Assembly: GCF_039522525.1 (NCBI RefSeq)
Contig: NZ_BAAADO010000001.1
Coordinates: forward strand, 372,001-436,000
Direction of reading: 5' to 3'
Origin: Salinibacillus aidingensis
GTDB taxonomy: Bacteria > Bacillota > Bacilli > Bacillales > Alkalibacillaceae
Length of the DNA stretch: 64,000 bases
The translations under genes and the position numbers were made by a program. This document shows positions 26,774 to 34,853 of this stretch, piece after piece. How positions within the stretch are numbered: the stretch's first letter is position 1; every line of letters begins with the position of its first letter. The notes beneath the pieces were generated by a model. The model was not told the origin of the DNA. It saw only the letters and a program-made list of their open reading frames with translations, and ran no database searches.

Positions 26774-27223
26774 TCAGACAAATGGAGCTAAGAATAAGTT
26801 AATCACGATAGCAGCTATACCTGCAACAATCGCGATATTACCCAGTGTATCTGCACCTCTTCTTTTTGCCATTACACCAACCACGATACCTGCAATACCC
26901 ATGACAAGCGGCCACATGAAGAAGGCTAATAAGGACAGGATAATTGCAGCCCATCCCCATCCGGCTTCTGCCGTTTCCTCCATGTGTGTTTCACGTTCAG
27001 CCATTTGCGTGCGATCATCAAGTTCATTGGGACTGATAGCTGTCTCAGCTGCAAACTCTTCTTCACGCTTCTGCTCGTCAAAGTTTCGGTCTTCTGCCGA
27101 TTCAAAATTGGTATTTGCACCCAGCTGACCCTGAGAATAATAATTGGTATTTCTTTCGTCCGGACGCCAGCTGTCATCTGCATAGGATCTGTGTTGATTA
27201 TTTTTATTGTCATGTGAAGTCAT
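26774..27223 (-). CDS. yqfX: YqfX-like membrane protein
   Basis: A 149-residue protein: a hydrophilic Asp/Glu/Asn/Gln-rich N-terminal half (about 1-85) with no clear fold, and two C-terminal membrane helices (WAAIILSLLAFFMWPLVMGIAGIVVGVMA and LGNIAIVAGIAAIVINLFLAP) separated by KRRGADT. This small-hairpin arrangement resembles DUF4190-type proteins and B. subtilis YqfX, which occupies the same place beside ispG. No function is known. Confidence 0.72.
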   Translation of the reverse strand: MTSHDNKNNQHRSYADDSWRPDERNTNYYSQGQLGANTNFESAEDRNFDEQKREEEFAAETAISPNELDDRTQMAERETHMEETAEAGWGWAAIILSLLAFFMWPLVMGIAGIVVGVMAKRRGADTLGNIAIVAGIAAIVINLFLAPFV

Positions 27224-27375
27224 GATTATCCCTCACTTTCCAATGAAGAGGTACAATCTTATCATGTGCAGATGGGTAAAAATCTTACGTGTCATTATTA
27301 ACCAATCTTTTGTGTTCACATTCAAATCTGCTCACATATAATATACAGAAATAAAAAAAATTGAGGTTGATAACT

Positions 27376-27657
27376 GTGAAACATATTATTCGTCAAATTA
27401 TACGTGAAAAATTAGCAGGTTTAACTGCCAATGAAATGATTCAGTATGGAAAACAGTACGGATTTTCGCTGACACACAGTGAAGCAGACCAAATGACGAA
27501 ATATATAAAGAACACATCCTTTGATCCCTTTAACGAAAAGGATCGGATTAAAATCCTGAAAAAGATAGCACAAATTAAAGATGAAGAGACTGCCAAAAAA
27601 GCAAACCGATTATTTAACGACTTAATTAAAAAATATGGAGTTGATCATTTGTTTTAG
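27376..27657 (+). CDS. yqfT: DUF2624 family protein YqfT
   Basis: A 93-residue helical, basic protein beginning MKHIIRQIIREKLAGLTANEMIQYGKQYGFSLTHSEADQ, matching the YqfT/DUF2624 family that adjoins nfo in Bacillus. A TTG five codons upstream keeps the frame open, but GAGG is correctly spaced for the GTG at 27376. It converges on nfo, and the gap holds a hairpin repeat that may terminate both. Function unknown. Confidence 0.8.
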   Translation: MKHIIRQIIREKLAGLTANEMIQYGKQYGFSLTHSEADQMTKYIKNTSFDPFNEKDRIKILKKIAQIKDEETAKKANRLFNDLIKKYGVDHLF

Positions 27658-27665
27658 CTTTATAT

Positions 27666-27750
27666 AAAGCACGCCCCATTGAACACAAGTAATGTGCGCA
27701 ATGGGGCGTGCTTATCCCGCATGACCTGAACAGTCGCCTCCGCTTTTCTT
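27666..27750. repeat. GC-rich modular hairpin repeat, copy B
   Basis: A hairpin AAGCACGCCCCATTG / CAATGGGGCGTGCTT is followed by the constant arm ATCCCGCATGACCTGAACAG and AGTCGCCTCCGCTTTT. It lies between the converging ends of yqfT and nfo and could act as a terminator. The arm is identical to that of the 38.34-kb copy. Confidence 0.82.
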
Positions 27751-28642
27751 AATCACCCATAATTTTATTTTTCATGTCTTCATCGAATTCTTTGGTGCGG
27801 AGCATTTGAATTTCATGCTTATATGGTGGCTTTTTGTTTTTCTTGTCTTCTCCTACATATGGAGTTTCCAGTATTTTTGGTAAGTGTGTGAATTCTGGAT
27901 GATGGACCACATAAGTTAAGGGTTCAAAACCAATCTCACCAAAACCTATATTTTGATGTCGGTCTTTTTGTGCTCCTCTGACATTTTTACTGTCATTTAT
28001 GTGCAGCACTTTAATTCGGTCGAGTCCAACGACCTTATCAAACTCTTCCAGCACTCCATCGAAATCATGAATCACATCATAGCCGGCATCATGGATATGA
28101 CAGGTATCCATACAAACGGACAATTTCTCATTATGAGTTACACCATCAATAATTCGAGCGAGCTCTTCAAATGTACGTCCACATTCGGATCCTTTACCAG
28201 CCATGGTTTCCAATGCAATTTGTACATCCTGTTTTGGATCAATGACTTCATTCAGACCTTCAATGATTTTGGCAATTCCCTTTTCAGCTCCCTCTCCAAC
28301 ATGGGACCCTGGATGTAGAACAATCTGTTTCGCACCAATAGCCTCTGTCCGATCGATTTCTGATTTTAAGAAATCAACACCAAGCTGAAACGTCGCCGGC
28401 TTTGTAGTATTGCCAATATTGATGATATATGGTGCATGAACAACAATTTCTTCTATTCCATTCTCTTTCATGTGGGCTTTTCCAGCTTCTATATTAAGTT
28501 CATCAATCGCCTTACGCCTCGTGTTCTGTGGTGCACCCGTATAAATCATAAATGTGTTCGCATTATAGGAAACGGCTTCCTCACTTGCACCTTCCAGCAT
28601 CTTTTTTCCTTTCATGGATACATGAGACCCTATTTTAAGCAT
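27749..28642 (-). CDS. nfo: Endonuclease IV
   Basis: Cleaves DNA 5' of abasic sites in base-excision repair, with a role in spore DNA repair in Bacillus. The 297-residue TIM barrel uses three zinc ions. Ligand motifs are visible: VVHAPYIINIGN, VLHPGSHVGEG, ALETMAGKGSECG, SVCMDTCHIHDAGYD and VLHINDSKN. GGGGGAGGAG precedes the ATG. It starts 2 bases after the cshB stop, so the two form an operon. Confidence 0.96.
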   Translation of the reverse strand: MLKIGSHVSMKGKKMLEGASEEAVSYNANTFMIYTGAPQNTRRKAIDELNIEAGKAHMKENGIEEIVVHAPYIINIGNTTKPATFQLGVDFLKSEIDRTEAIGAKQIVLHPGSHVGEGAEKGIAKIIEGLNEVIDPKQDVQIALETMAGKGSECGRTFEELARIIDGVTHNEKLSVCMDTCHIHDAGYDVIHDFDGVLEEFDKVVGLDRIKVLHINDSKNVRGAQKDRHQNIGFGEIGFEPLTYVVHHPEFTHLPKILETPYVGEDKKNKKPPYKHEIQMLRTKEFDEDMKNKIMGD

Positions 28643-28644
28643 AC

Positions 28645-29991
28645 TTATCTCCTCCCCCTGTTTCCTCTGTTTTTATTTTGCTGTTGCTGCTTTTTCTTCA
28701 GCTGCTTTTTCACCTGCTCAGCTTCTTTTTTCATTTTCTTTTTATAACCGGGCTTTACTTTTTTCTTTTTCCGGACTTTTTTCCAGGCCTCAGCTTCTAA
28801 CTGATCATTCTCAGACTTTTCTCTTTTTCTGCGCTGATCCCAATCTTTAATTTCAACCCATTCATTGTTCTTAATATCATAATGGGTAAAATCAATACCT
28901 TTACTTTCGAGTTTTTCAATCAGCTTTTCATCCTTATCCTTATAGAAGCTGACGGCTGTCCCCTCCAGGCCTGCTCTAGCTGTCCTGCCCACACGATGGA
29001 TATAATCTTCTGGTTCTTTGGGTAATTCAGCATTAAAGATATGACTGATCCCAGGTATATCGATTCCGCGTGCAGCCAGATCTGTAGCGACAATATACTG
29101 GTATTCCAGATTTTTAATATTCTTTAGCGTCCGCTTTCGTTCACGGGGAGTAAGTCCTCCATGCATAATTCCGGTTTCCAGTCCTTTTTGAATCAGCTGA
29201 TTCGCCAATTCGTCTGCATGCTCTTTTTTGTTGACAAAAATTAAGGCAAGATATGGGTGAATAACGTTTGTTATTTCCACCATTAAGTCAGCCTTTTCCC
29301 TGTGCCTTAATGGAATTAACCGGTGTTCCATCGTTTCCGGGACAAGACTCTGACCCGTAATGGTAATATGCTTTGGATTTTCAATATATTTTTTCAGGAA
29401 ATGTTGAAGCTGAACCGGGAATGTGGCCGAAAACACCATTATTTGCAGCTTTTCAGGCATTCGGACTAAAATCTGGTCTGTCTCTTCAATTAATCCTAAA
29501 TCAATAAGCAAATCGGCTTCATCAATAACCATGGATGAGGCTGTATATAAATCCAATGCCCCCTCCATAACTAAGTCCAGAATACGTCCTGGTGTGCCAA
29601 CGATAATGTGAGGCGGACGCTTGAGCTTATCCATCATTTTCTGCTTATCTGTTCCACCGATGATCAGTTTGGCCCGGATGCTTTCTTCCTCGTCTGCATA
29701 CTCAATCATTTTCCTGACCTCATCATAAATCTGCATGGCCAGCTCACGAGTTGGAACTGTGATCACAGCTTGTACATGATTATGCGTAACATCTATTTGA
29801 TTAAACAGAGGCAAAAGGTATGCATGTGTCTTTCCTGAACCTGTATGTGACTGGCCAATTAAACTCTGCTTTTTTAACGCATAAGGGATAACCTCCCCCT
29901 GTATAGGCGTAGGTTCTCTGAAGTTAAGCTTATCAATAACTTCATACAAAAACGGCTGAAATGTAAAATCTTTAAAAGTACGTTGACTCAT
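28645..29991 (-). CDS. cshB: DEAD-box RNA helicase CshB
   Basis: An RNA helicase of the cold-shock group. The 448-residue protein has all core motifs: Q motif PTPIQGEVIP, Walker A SHTGSGKT, PTRELA, GTPGR, DEAD in VIDEADLL, SAT in FSATFP, and ARGIDIPG and HRVGRTAR in the second RecA domain. The C-terminal tail (about 380-448) is Lys/Arg/Gln-rich and ends in RGNRGRR, probably for RNA binding. The frame opens seven codons earlier; AAGGAG supports MSQRTF at 29991. It is operon partner of nfo, as in B. subtilis. Confidence 0.94.
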   Translation of the reverse strand: MSQRTFKDFTFQPFLYEVIDKLNFREPTPIQGEVIPYALKKQSLIGQSHTGSGKTHAYLLPLFNQIDVTHNHVQAVITVPTRELAMQIYDEVRKMIEYADEEESIRAKLIIGGTDKQKMMDKLKRPPHIIVGTPGRILDLVMEGALDLYTASSMVIDEADLLIDLGLIEETDQILVRMPEKLQIMVFSATFPVQLQHFLKKYIENPKHITITGQSLVPETMEHRLIPLRHREKADLMVEITNVIHPYLALIFVNKKEHADELANQLIQKGLETGIMHGGLTPRERKRTLKNIKNLEYQYIVATDLAARGIDIPGISHIFNAELPKEPEDYIHRVGRTARAGLEGTAVSFYKDKDEKLIEKLESKGIDFTHYDIKNNEWVEIKDWDQRRKREKSENDQLEAEAWKKVRKKKKVKPGYKKKMKKEAEQVKKQLKKKQQQQNKNRGNRGRR

Positions 29992-30163
29992 ATAAGTGGT
30001 CTCCTTTTTCATTCGTGCATATATATTATATTAAAGTATACATAAATTTGCCAATGTCCCGTGAATTCTTTTGTCTTAATGACTCCTAACCTTTATAATG
30101 AAAGAAACAGGTTAAAACGATACATACATGATTTCAAATAGATTTTTGAGGGGGAATCAATCT

Positions 30164-31111
30164 ATGGAAGTTATAAAAATTGCTCCGCGTGGGTACTGCT
30201 ATGGTGTTGTTGATGCTATGGTCATTGCCAAGAATGCAACAAGAGATAAAAACCTGCCTCGCCCTATTTATATTCTCGGTATGATTGTCCATAATAATCA
30301 CGTCACGGATGCTTTCAAAGAAGAAGGCGTCATCACTCTCGACGGAAAAAATCGTGCGGATTTGCTGGAAGACATAAACGAAGGTACCGTTATTTTTACA
30401 GCCCATGGAGTGTCACCGGAAGTTAAAGAACGTGCTAAACAGAAGGGATTAACCGTTTTAGATGCGACCTGTCCGGATGTGACCAAAACCCATAACCTCA
30501 TTCGAGATAAGGTGAAGGAAGGATATGAAATCGTTTATATCGGAAAAAAAGGACATCCTGAGCCTGAAGGTGCTGCCGGTGTGGCTCCTGAGCATGTATA
30601 TGTGGTCCAAACAGAAGAGGATGTAGAACAGCTGGACATTCATGCAGACAAAATTCTAGTGACTAACCAAACCACCATGAGTCAGTGGGATGTTTATGAT
30701 GTCATGCAGAGAGTAAAGGAAAAATATCCACAGACAGATATGGTTCAGGAAATTTGTATGGCAACACAGGTGAGACAGGAGGCTGTCGCTGAACAGGCTA
30801 AAGAAGCAGACCTTACAATTGTTGTCGGAGATCCAAGGTCTAATAATTCCAATAGACTTGCACAGGTATCTGAGGAAATTGCCGGCACAAAAGCCTACCG
30901 TATTGCTGATTTATCCGAGTTAAAACTGGAATGGCTGGAAGGCAGATCCACAGTAGCAGTAACAGCAGGTGCCTCCACACCAACACCGATTACAAAAGAG
31001 GTTATTAAATTTATTGAAGGATATAACCCAGCTAACCCGGACACCTGGGACACCTCTTCTAATGTGGAGAAACAAAAAATCCTTCCTAAAGTAAAGGAAA
31101 AGAAAGCCTAG
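30164..31111 (+). CDS. ispH: 4-hydroxy-3-methylbut-2-enyl diphosphate reductase
   Basis: The final enzyme of the non-mevalonate pathway, giving IPP and DMAPP. The 315-residue protein has the three iron-sulfur cysteines in APRGYCYG (Cys 12), DATCPDVTKTH and QEICMATQVRQEA, plus the proton donor Glu/Thr motifs GHPEPEGAAG and TNQTTMS. The C-terminal 15 residues are Lys-rich. Twelve upstream in-frame codons lack a ribosome site; GAGGGGG supports the ATG at 30164. It is transcribed divergently from cshB. Confidence 0.96.
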   Translation: MEVIKIAPRGYCYGVVDAMVIAKNATRDKNLPRPIYILGMIVHNNHVTDAFKEEGVITLDGKNRADLLEDINEGTVIFTAHGVSPEVKERAKQKGLTVLDATCPDVTKTHNLIRDKVKEGYEIVYIGKKGHPEPEGAAGVAPEHVYVVQTEEDVEQLDIHADKILVTNQTTMSQWDVYDVMQRVKEKYPQTDMVQEICMATQVRQEAVAEQAKEADLTIVVGDPRSNNSNRLAQVSEEIAGTKAYRIADLSELKLEWLEGRSTVAVTAGASTPTPITKEVIKFIEGYNPANPDTWDTSSNVEKQKILPKVKEKKA

Positions 31112-31125
31112 CAAATACAAAACCA

Positions 31126-31616
31126 AAAACGAGGCTGGGAAAAAAGTGCTTTTGCTAAAAATAAATCCGAATTATGTTAGGTGTAGCACCCATCGCTACG
31201 GAAATATACTTCGCTTTCACCCAAGGGCACAAGTGCGACATCTACTCAAGCTCCCAAAGGTAGTTTTCGTAGTGTCTTCTTTGCCGTGAGCGGCTGGTGA
31301 GCCTCCTCGCGCTATCGCGCTTGTCCAGTTACGGCTCCCAGGCCCAAGCAGTCATAAGCAGAATCCACTACGTGACAAAAAGCGTGTCACTTCATGGATT
31401 CTGCTTATGCTGTCGGGCCTAAACGGTCGCCTTCACTTTTTCTTTGCGGGGTCTCACCTAGGCCTTCCTCCCACGACGAACAGGCGTTCAAGTGTCGGTG
31501 TCGGCACAGGACGTGCCGCTCTTAACCGAACAGGAGTCTACGTATATTTCCTCCGCTAGGCTATTATATAATTCGGTTTATGGACAAGCAAATTAGTTAT
31601 GACCCGGCCTCATTCA
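31126..31616. repeat. Large palindromic composite repeat, copy C
   Basis: About 490 bp without a gene between the converging ends of ispH and yqfO. The outer ends are inverted (GAGGCTGGG at 31131; CCGGCCTC at 31604). Inside them CCGAATTAT...GCTACGGAAATATAC on the left is imperfectly mirrored on the right by CCGAATTATATAATAG...GGAAATATAC. The centre carries the modular hairpin seen in the other copies: CATAAGCAGAATCCA / TGGATTCTGCTTATG with inner GTGAC/GTCAC, then TCGGGCCTAAACGGTCGCC. Confidence 0.75.
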
Positions 31617-31622
31617 TATAAT

Positions 31623-32744
31623 TTATAAAAATTGGAAGGGTTCTGTATTTGCTGTAGAAGCAATAATTTCCACATCCTTATTATCCTTCTGACATTGCTC
31701 TTCCAAATAATTTTTCACACCATTTTTCATAACCTTTTCCACATGATGACCCGGGTCAATCACATTAAGTCCTATCCCCATTGCATCATGGGCGGTATGA
31801 TAATAAAGGTCTCCTGTTATAAAAACGTCAGCACCTTTTCTTTTTACCTGGGTAAGAAATTTATTTCCGTCCCCGCCAATGATTCCCACGGTCCGGATTG
31901 ATTTATTCAGATCACCAACCACCCGTAAAGCTGGAACATCAAAGGATTTTTTTACATGTTCAGCAAATTCTTTTAAAGTCATCTTCTCGTCTAAGGTTCC
32001 GATTCTTCCTAAGCCAAATGATGACCCTTCGTTTTCCAATGGATATAGATCATAAGCCATTTCTTCATAAGGATGTGCTTCTTCAGCCTCTCGCAGGACT
32101 TGAGTGAGCAAATGCTTCGGAACAATCGTCTCCATCCGAACTTCATCAACCTTCTCAAGCTCACCCTGGCTGCCTATGTATGGATTGGTTCCTTCAAGAG
32201 GTTTAAAGGTACCCTGTCCCTGAGTCTGGAATGTACAGTGGCTGTATAGGCCAATATGACCTGCCCCACTGTTTCCCAGAGCCTCCCGGACTTCTTCCTG
32301 ATGAGATTCAGGAACAAATACAACAAATTTATACAATTCCTCTTTCCCCATTTCAATCAATACGTCACGTTCCTTTATCCCAAGTTCGTCCATAAGCATG
32401 TCATTCATGCCACCATTGGCGATATCAAGATTAGTATGGGCAACATAGACCGTAATATCGTGTTTCATTAATTTTCCAAGTATCCGTCCCTTTTCATCAT
32501 CCTGGGTTACCTTTTTCAATGGCTTAAAAATAAAAGGATGATGAGCAAAAATAAAATCTACATTTTTTTCAATAGCTTCATCCACTACATTTTCCAGGAC
32601 ATCAAGCGTGACCATCACTTTACGGATCTTCTTATTCAATGTCCCCACATGCAGACCAATTTTATCACCTTCCATGGCTAAAGACTTAGGTGCCCAGTGT
32701 TCAAACATTTTCACCAATTCCTGAGCCGTTAGCGTTTTATTCAT
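31623..32744 (-). CDS. yqfO: NIF3-family protein YqfO
   Basis: A 373-residue cytoplasmic protein of the Nif3/GTP cyclohydrolase I type 2 family with a dinuclear metal site (FAHHPFIF near residue 68, VAHTNLDIANGG near 103, and DPGHHVEK near the C-terminus). A central insertion (about 135-230, YKFVVFVPESHQEEVREAL...) is the CutA-like YqfO domain of Bacillus proteins. The enzymatic activity is not established here. The start overlaps the trmK end by 8 bases, with AAGGAGG inside trmK, so the two are coupled. Confidence 0.93.
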   Translation of the reverse strand: MNKTLTAQELVKMFEHWAPKSLAMEGDKIGLHVGTLNKKIRKVMVTLDVLENVVDEAIEKNVDFIFAHHPFIFKPLKKVTQDDEKGRILGKLMKHDITVYVAHTNLDIANGGMNDMLMDELGIKERDVLIEMGKEELYKFVVFVPESHQEEVREALGNSGAGHIGLYSHCTFQTQGQGTFKPLEGTNPYIGSQGELEKVDEVRMETIVPKHLLTQVLREAEEAHPYEEMAYDLYPLENEGSSFGLGRIGTLDEKMTLKEFAEHVKKSFDVPALRVVGDLNKSIRTVGIIGGDGNKFLTQVKRKGADVFITGDLYYHTAHDAMGIGLNVIDPGHHVEKVMKNGVKNYLEEQCQKDNKDVEIIASTANTEPFQFL

Positions 32745-33441
32745 TTTTTAAAACCTCCTTTAACCAGTTCATTTGTTGTTCAAATTCAGCTATCTTCTCT
32801 TCATCAGGCTGTGAAGCATTTTTCATTTGAGCAATAATCTGCTTTTTTCTTTCCAGTACATGCTCCCACTTTTTGATAAAGGCCTGATTTTTGTCCTGCA
32901 AATTAAATGGACCAAAATAATATTCCTTTTCAGTTATTTCCTTTGTTACCAGATCAGGCTGATAATCGGCAATTAATATCTCATAGAAACGCCCATCCTC
33001 TTCCATAACCTCCTCAGCCGACAGAACAAATGAATGAGCATGAAACCATTTTCGGATATACCTCGCATTAATATTGGGCTGAGCAATAATTCGGTTAACA
33101 CCGGCAAGTTTTTCTTTTCCATTTTCCAAAATATTCGTGATTAGAGTCCCCCCCATTCCAGCAATCACAATCTGTTCTGCTTCATTGGGCTCCAGAACCG
33201 ATAAACCATCGCCCTGACGTACGTGTATTCGGTCCGATAAATTCCACTTTTCCACCTGTTCATAGGCCCTCTGATAAGGTCCCTGATTAATTTCCCCGGC
33301 TATAGCTCTCGCCTTTGAATCATGTAAGCAGACATAGCAGGGTAAATAGGCATGATCTGAACCAATATCAGCAAATAAGGGCTGTTCCGGTAAATAATTT
33401 GTGATTGATTTTAAACGATTTGATAATTGAAGCTCAGCCAT
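32737..33441 (-). CDS. trmK: tRNA (adenine22-N1)-methyltransferase TrmK
   Basis: Methylates A22 of bacterial tRNAs using S-adenosylmethionine. The 234-residue protein has a Rossmann domain with FADIGSDHAYLPCY (SAM motif I), GDGLSVL and the catalytic-region IVIAGMGGTLITNIL, followed by a C-terminal helical coiled coil. It is the first gene of the trmK-yqfO pair and corresponds to yqfN in B. subtilis. Confidence 0.94.
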   Translation of the reverse strand: MAELQLSNRLKSITNYLPEQPLFADIGSDHAYLPCYVCLHDSKARAIAGEINQGPYQRAYEQVEKWNLSDRIHVRQGDGLSVLEPNEAEQIVIAGMGGTLITNILENGKEKLAGVNRIIAQPNINARYIRKWFHAHSFVLSAEEVMEEDGRFYEILIADYQPDLVTKEITEKEYYFGPFNLQDKNQAFIKKWEHVLERKKQIIAQMKNASQPDEEKIAEFEQQMNWLKEVLKNE

Positions 33442-33486
33442 TAAGATTTATCCTCACTTTTCGTGTGATGTTTTTGTTATTTATCA

Positions 33487-33637
33487 CGCATTAACTGGAC
33501 GTAATACCCCCACTCAAGTCTTGAGGGTAACCCAACAAGACTAAGTAGGGTTAAACCGCAAGTAAATTACTGATAAGTTCAACTAACCATCAGTGGGGGA
33601 TGTGAACCCCCCCACTGATGGAAGTTTCACTTTATGT
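33487..33637. repeat. Hairpin-bearing dispersed element, long copy
   Basis: A 150-bp unit runs from CATTAACTGGACGTAATACC (right end on the minus strand) to GAAGTTTCACTT. It holds a 13-bp perfect hairpin CCATCAGTGGGGG / CCCCCACTGATGG (33587-33621) and an imperfect palindrome CCCACTCAAG/CTTGAGGG. Its two ends recur fused together at 9006-9047. It has no coding capacity. The layout resembles palindrome-associated derivatives of IS200/IS605 elements, but no transposase is present to prove it. Confidence 0.7.
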
Positions 33638-33650
33638 ATTTTATCCAATA

Positions 33651-33684
33651 AGAAAAGCTTTCTACAAGTTAGAAAGCTTTTCTT
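33651..33684 (-). terminator. Terminator of cccA
   Basis: Stem AGAAAAGCTTTCTA / TAGAAAGCTTTTCT around a short loop after the cccA stop; the T content is inside the stem. Confidence 0.75.
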
Positions 33685-33717
33685 CCATCACCCAGTAAAA
33701 ATCACCTGGATGAACTA

Positions 33718-34104
33718 TTATTTCTTTTCAGCTAACCATTCAGAAATTTTAGTTGCCTCTTCAGGTTCAACTAATCCTCCAGGCATTCCACCATCTGTAC
33801 CATCATTAATAATTTCCTCTATCTCAGACGCTGAATATTTGCTGCCTACAGTTTGTAAAGAAGGGGCAGCACCCGTTCCGGCAAGATCAGCACCATGACA
33901 GGATGCGCATGTGTTTTGAAAAATATCTTCCGGTTTCGCATCTGTCGTTTCTCCGCCGCCTTCAGCCTGTTGTTCGGTTGAATCTCCTTTTTCACCTTTA
34001 CCAGCTTCATCCATCTGGTTTACACCTACACCCGATAAAATAATCATAGCCACAATTCCTAAAGCTGCAATAATCCCAAAAGGTATTACTGGATTTTTTT
34101 TCAT
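33718..34104 (-). CDS. cccA: Membrane-anchored cytochrome c550
   Basis: A 128-residue electron carrier on the outer face of the membrane. One N-terminal anchor helix (about 7-27), an acidic Gly/Glu-rich linker (about 31-60), then a small class I cytochrome c domain with heme motif CASCH (Cys 66 and 69, His 70) and axial Met in GGMPGG (about 107). It is placed between sigA and trmK as in B. subtilis, with one extra gene inserted on the sigA side. AAGGAGG precedes the ATG. Confidence 0.95.
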   Translation of the reverse strand: MKKNPVIPFGIIAALGIVAMIILSGVGVNQMDEAGKGEKGDSTEQQAEGGGETTDAKPEDIFQNTCASCHGADLAGTGAAPSLQTVGSKYSASEIEEIINDGTDGGMPGGLVEPEEATKISEWLAEKK

Positions 34105-34217
34105 TATTTATTTCCTCCTTATGTAATCCCCTCTGCTCGTTAATATTGTTAAGTATATACAGACTATACATATTTTACTTGAAAAACCCTTTATAGGAAA
34201 GGGGTAAAAATGAAAAT

Positions 34218-34754
34218 TTATTGAAATATAGAGAATCCGACAAACATGACATTCACAAGACTGCAGACGATAAGATATTTATATTTATAAATTAAACCAG
34301 CCTTAAGCCAAATCAGGCCATTTAAAAAAATCGTTAAATATACCCAAAAGTCAGAAATGGCTAGTTCACTGATTATGGATACAGATATTATCAGAAGAAT
34401 AAGGAGACTGGAGACTAAGGCCACATGGGCATATTCCAAGTTCCTGGTTTTAAAAGCTGTAAAGTGAAATAGTCCAATAAGAATAAACAAAAGAGCTATA
34501 CCTATTTGCAATACAAGCACAAATTCAGTAAAATGAGTGATAAGAATTGAAAACGGTATCAGAGAAAGTAAAAAAACAGAGTCAATCGTAAGCCATAATT
34601 TTTTCTTATTGCCAGCTTTAGATGACTCATTTTCAAATCCATTTCCTTCTGTATACAATGCGAGAAGAAAATCACAGTAGACACTCGGTAATAGACGTTT
34701 ATCTTTCCAGTATTGAATCTCTTTTACAATGACAGATTTACGTTCAGTATTCAT
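34218..34754 (-). CDS. Unknown multi-pass membrane protein
   Basis: A 178-residue protein with a conserved-looking soluble N-terminus (NTERKSVIVKEIQYWKDKRLLPSVYCDFLLALYTEG, about 2-37), then five hydrophobic segments (about 57-175). The N-terminal motif resembles the start of DUF2157-type membrane proteins, which I cannot confirm. The frame is open 27 codons further up, but AGAGGTGGGG fits the ATG at 34754. It lies between sigA and cccA, where B. subtilis has no such gene. Function unknown. Confidence 0.72.
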   Translation of the reverse strand: MNTERKSVIVKEIQYWKDKRLLPSVYCDFLLALYTEGNGFENESSKAGNKKKLWLTIDSVFLLSLIPFSILITHFTEFVLVLQIGIALLFILIGLFHFTAFKTRNLEYAHVALVSSLLILLIISVSIISELAISDFWVYLTIFLNGLIWLKAGLIYKYKYLIVCSLVNVMFVGFSIFQ

Positions 34755-34853
34755 AGCCCCACCTCTTAGTCGAAAAAACAAAACATGAACAGTCGCTATC
34801 ACGCAGTGGAAATAACGACTGAACATATACACCATGGCTCATATCATAATTTG

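Noticed and set aside
31475..31500. LexA-like CGAAC-N4-GTTC sequence
   Set aside because: It lies inside the composite repeat between converging genes with no promoter to control.
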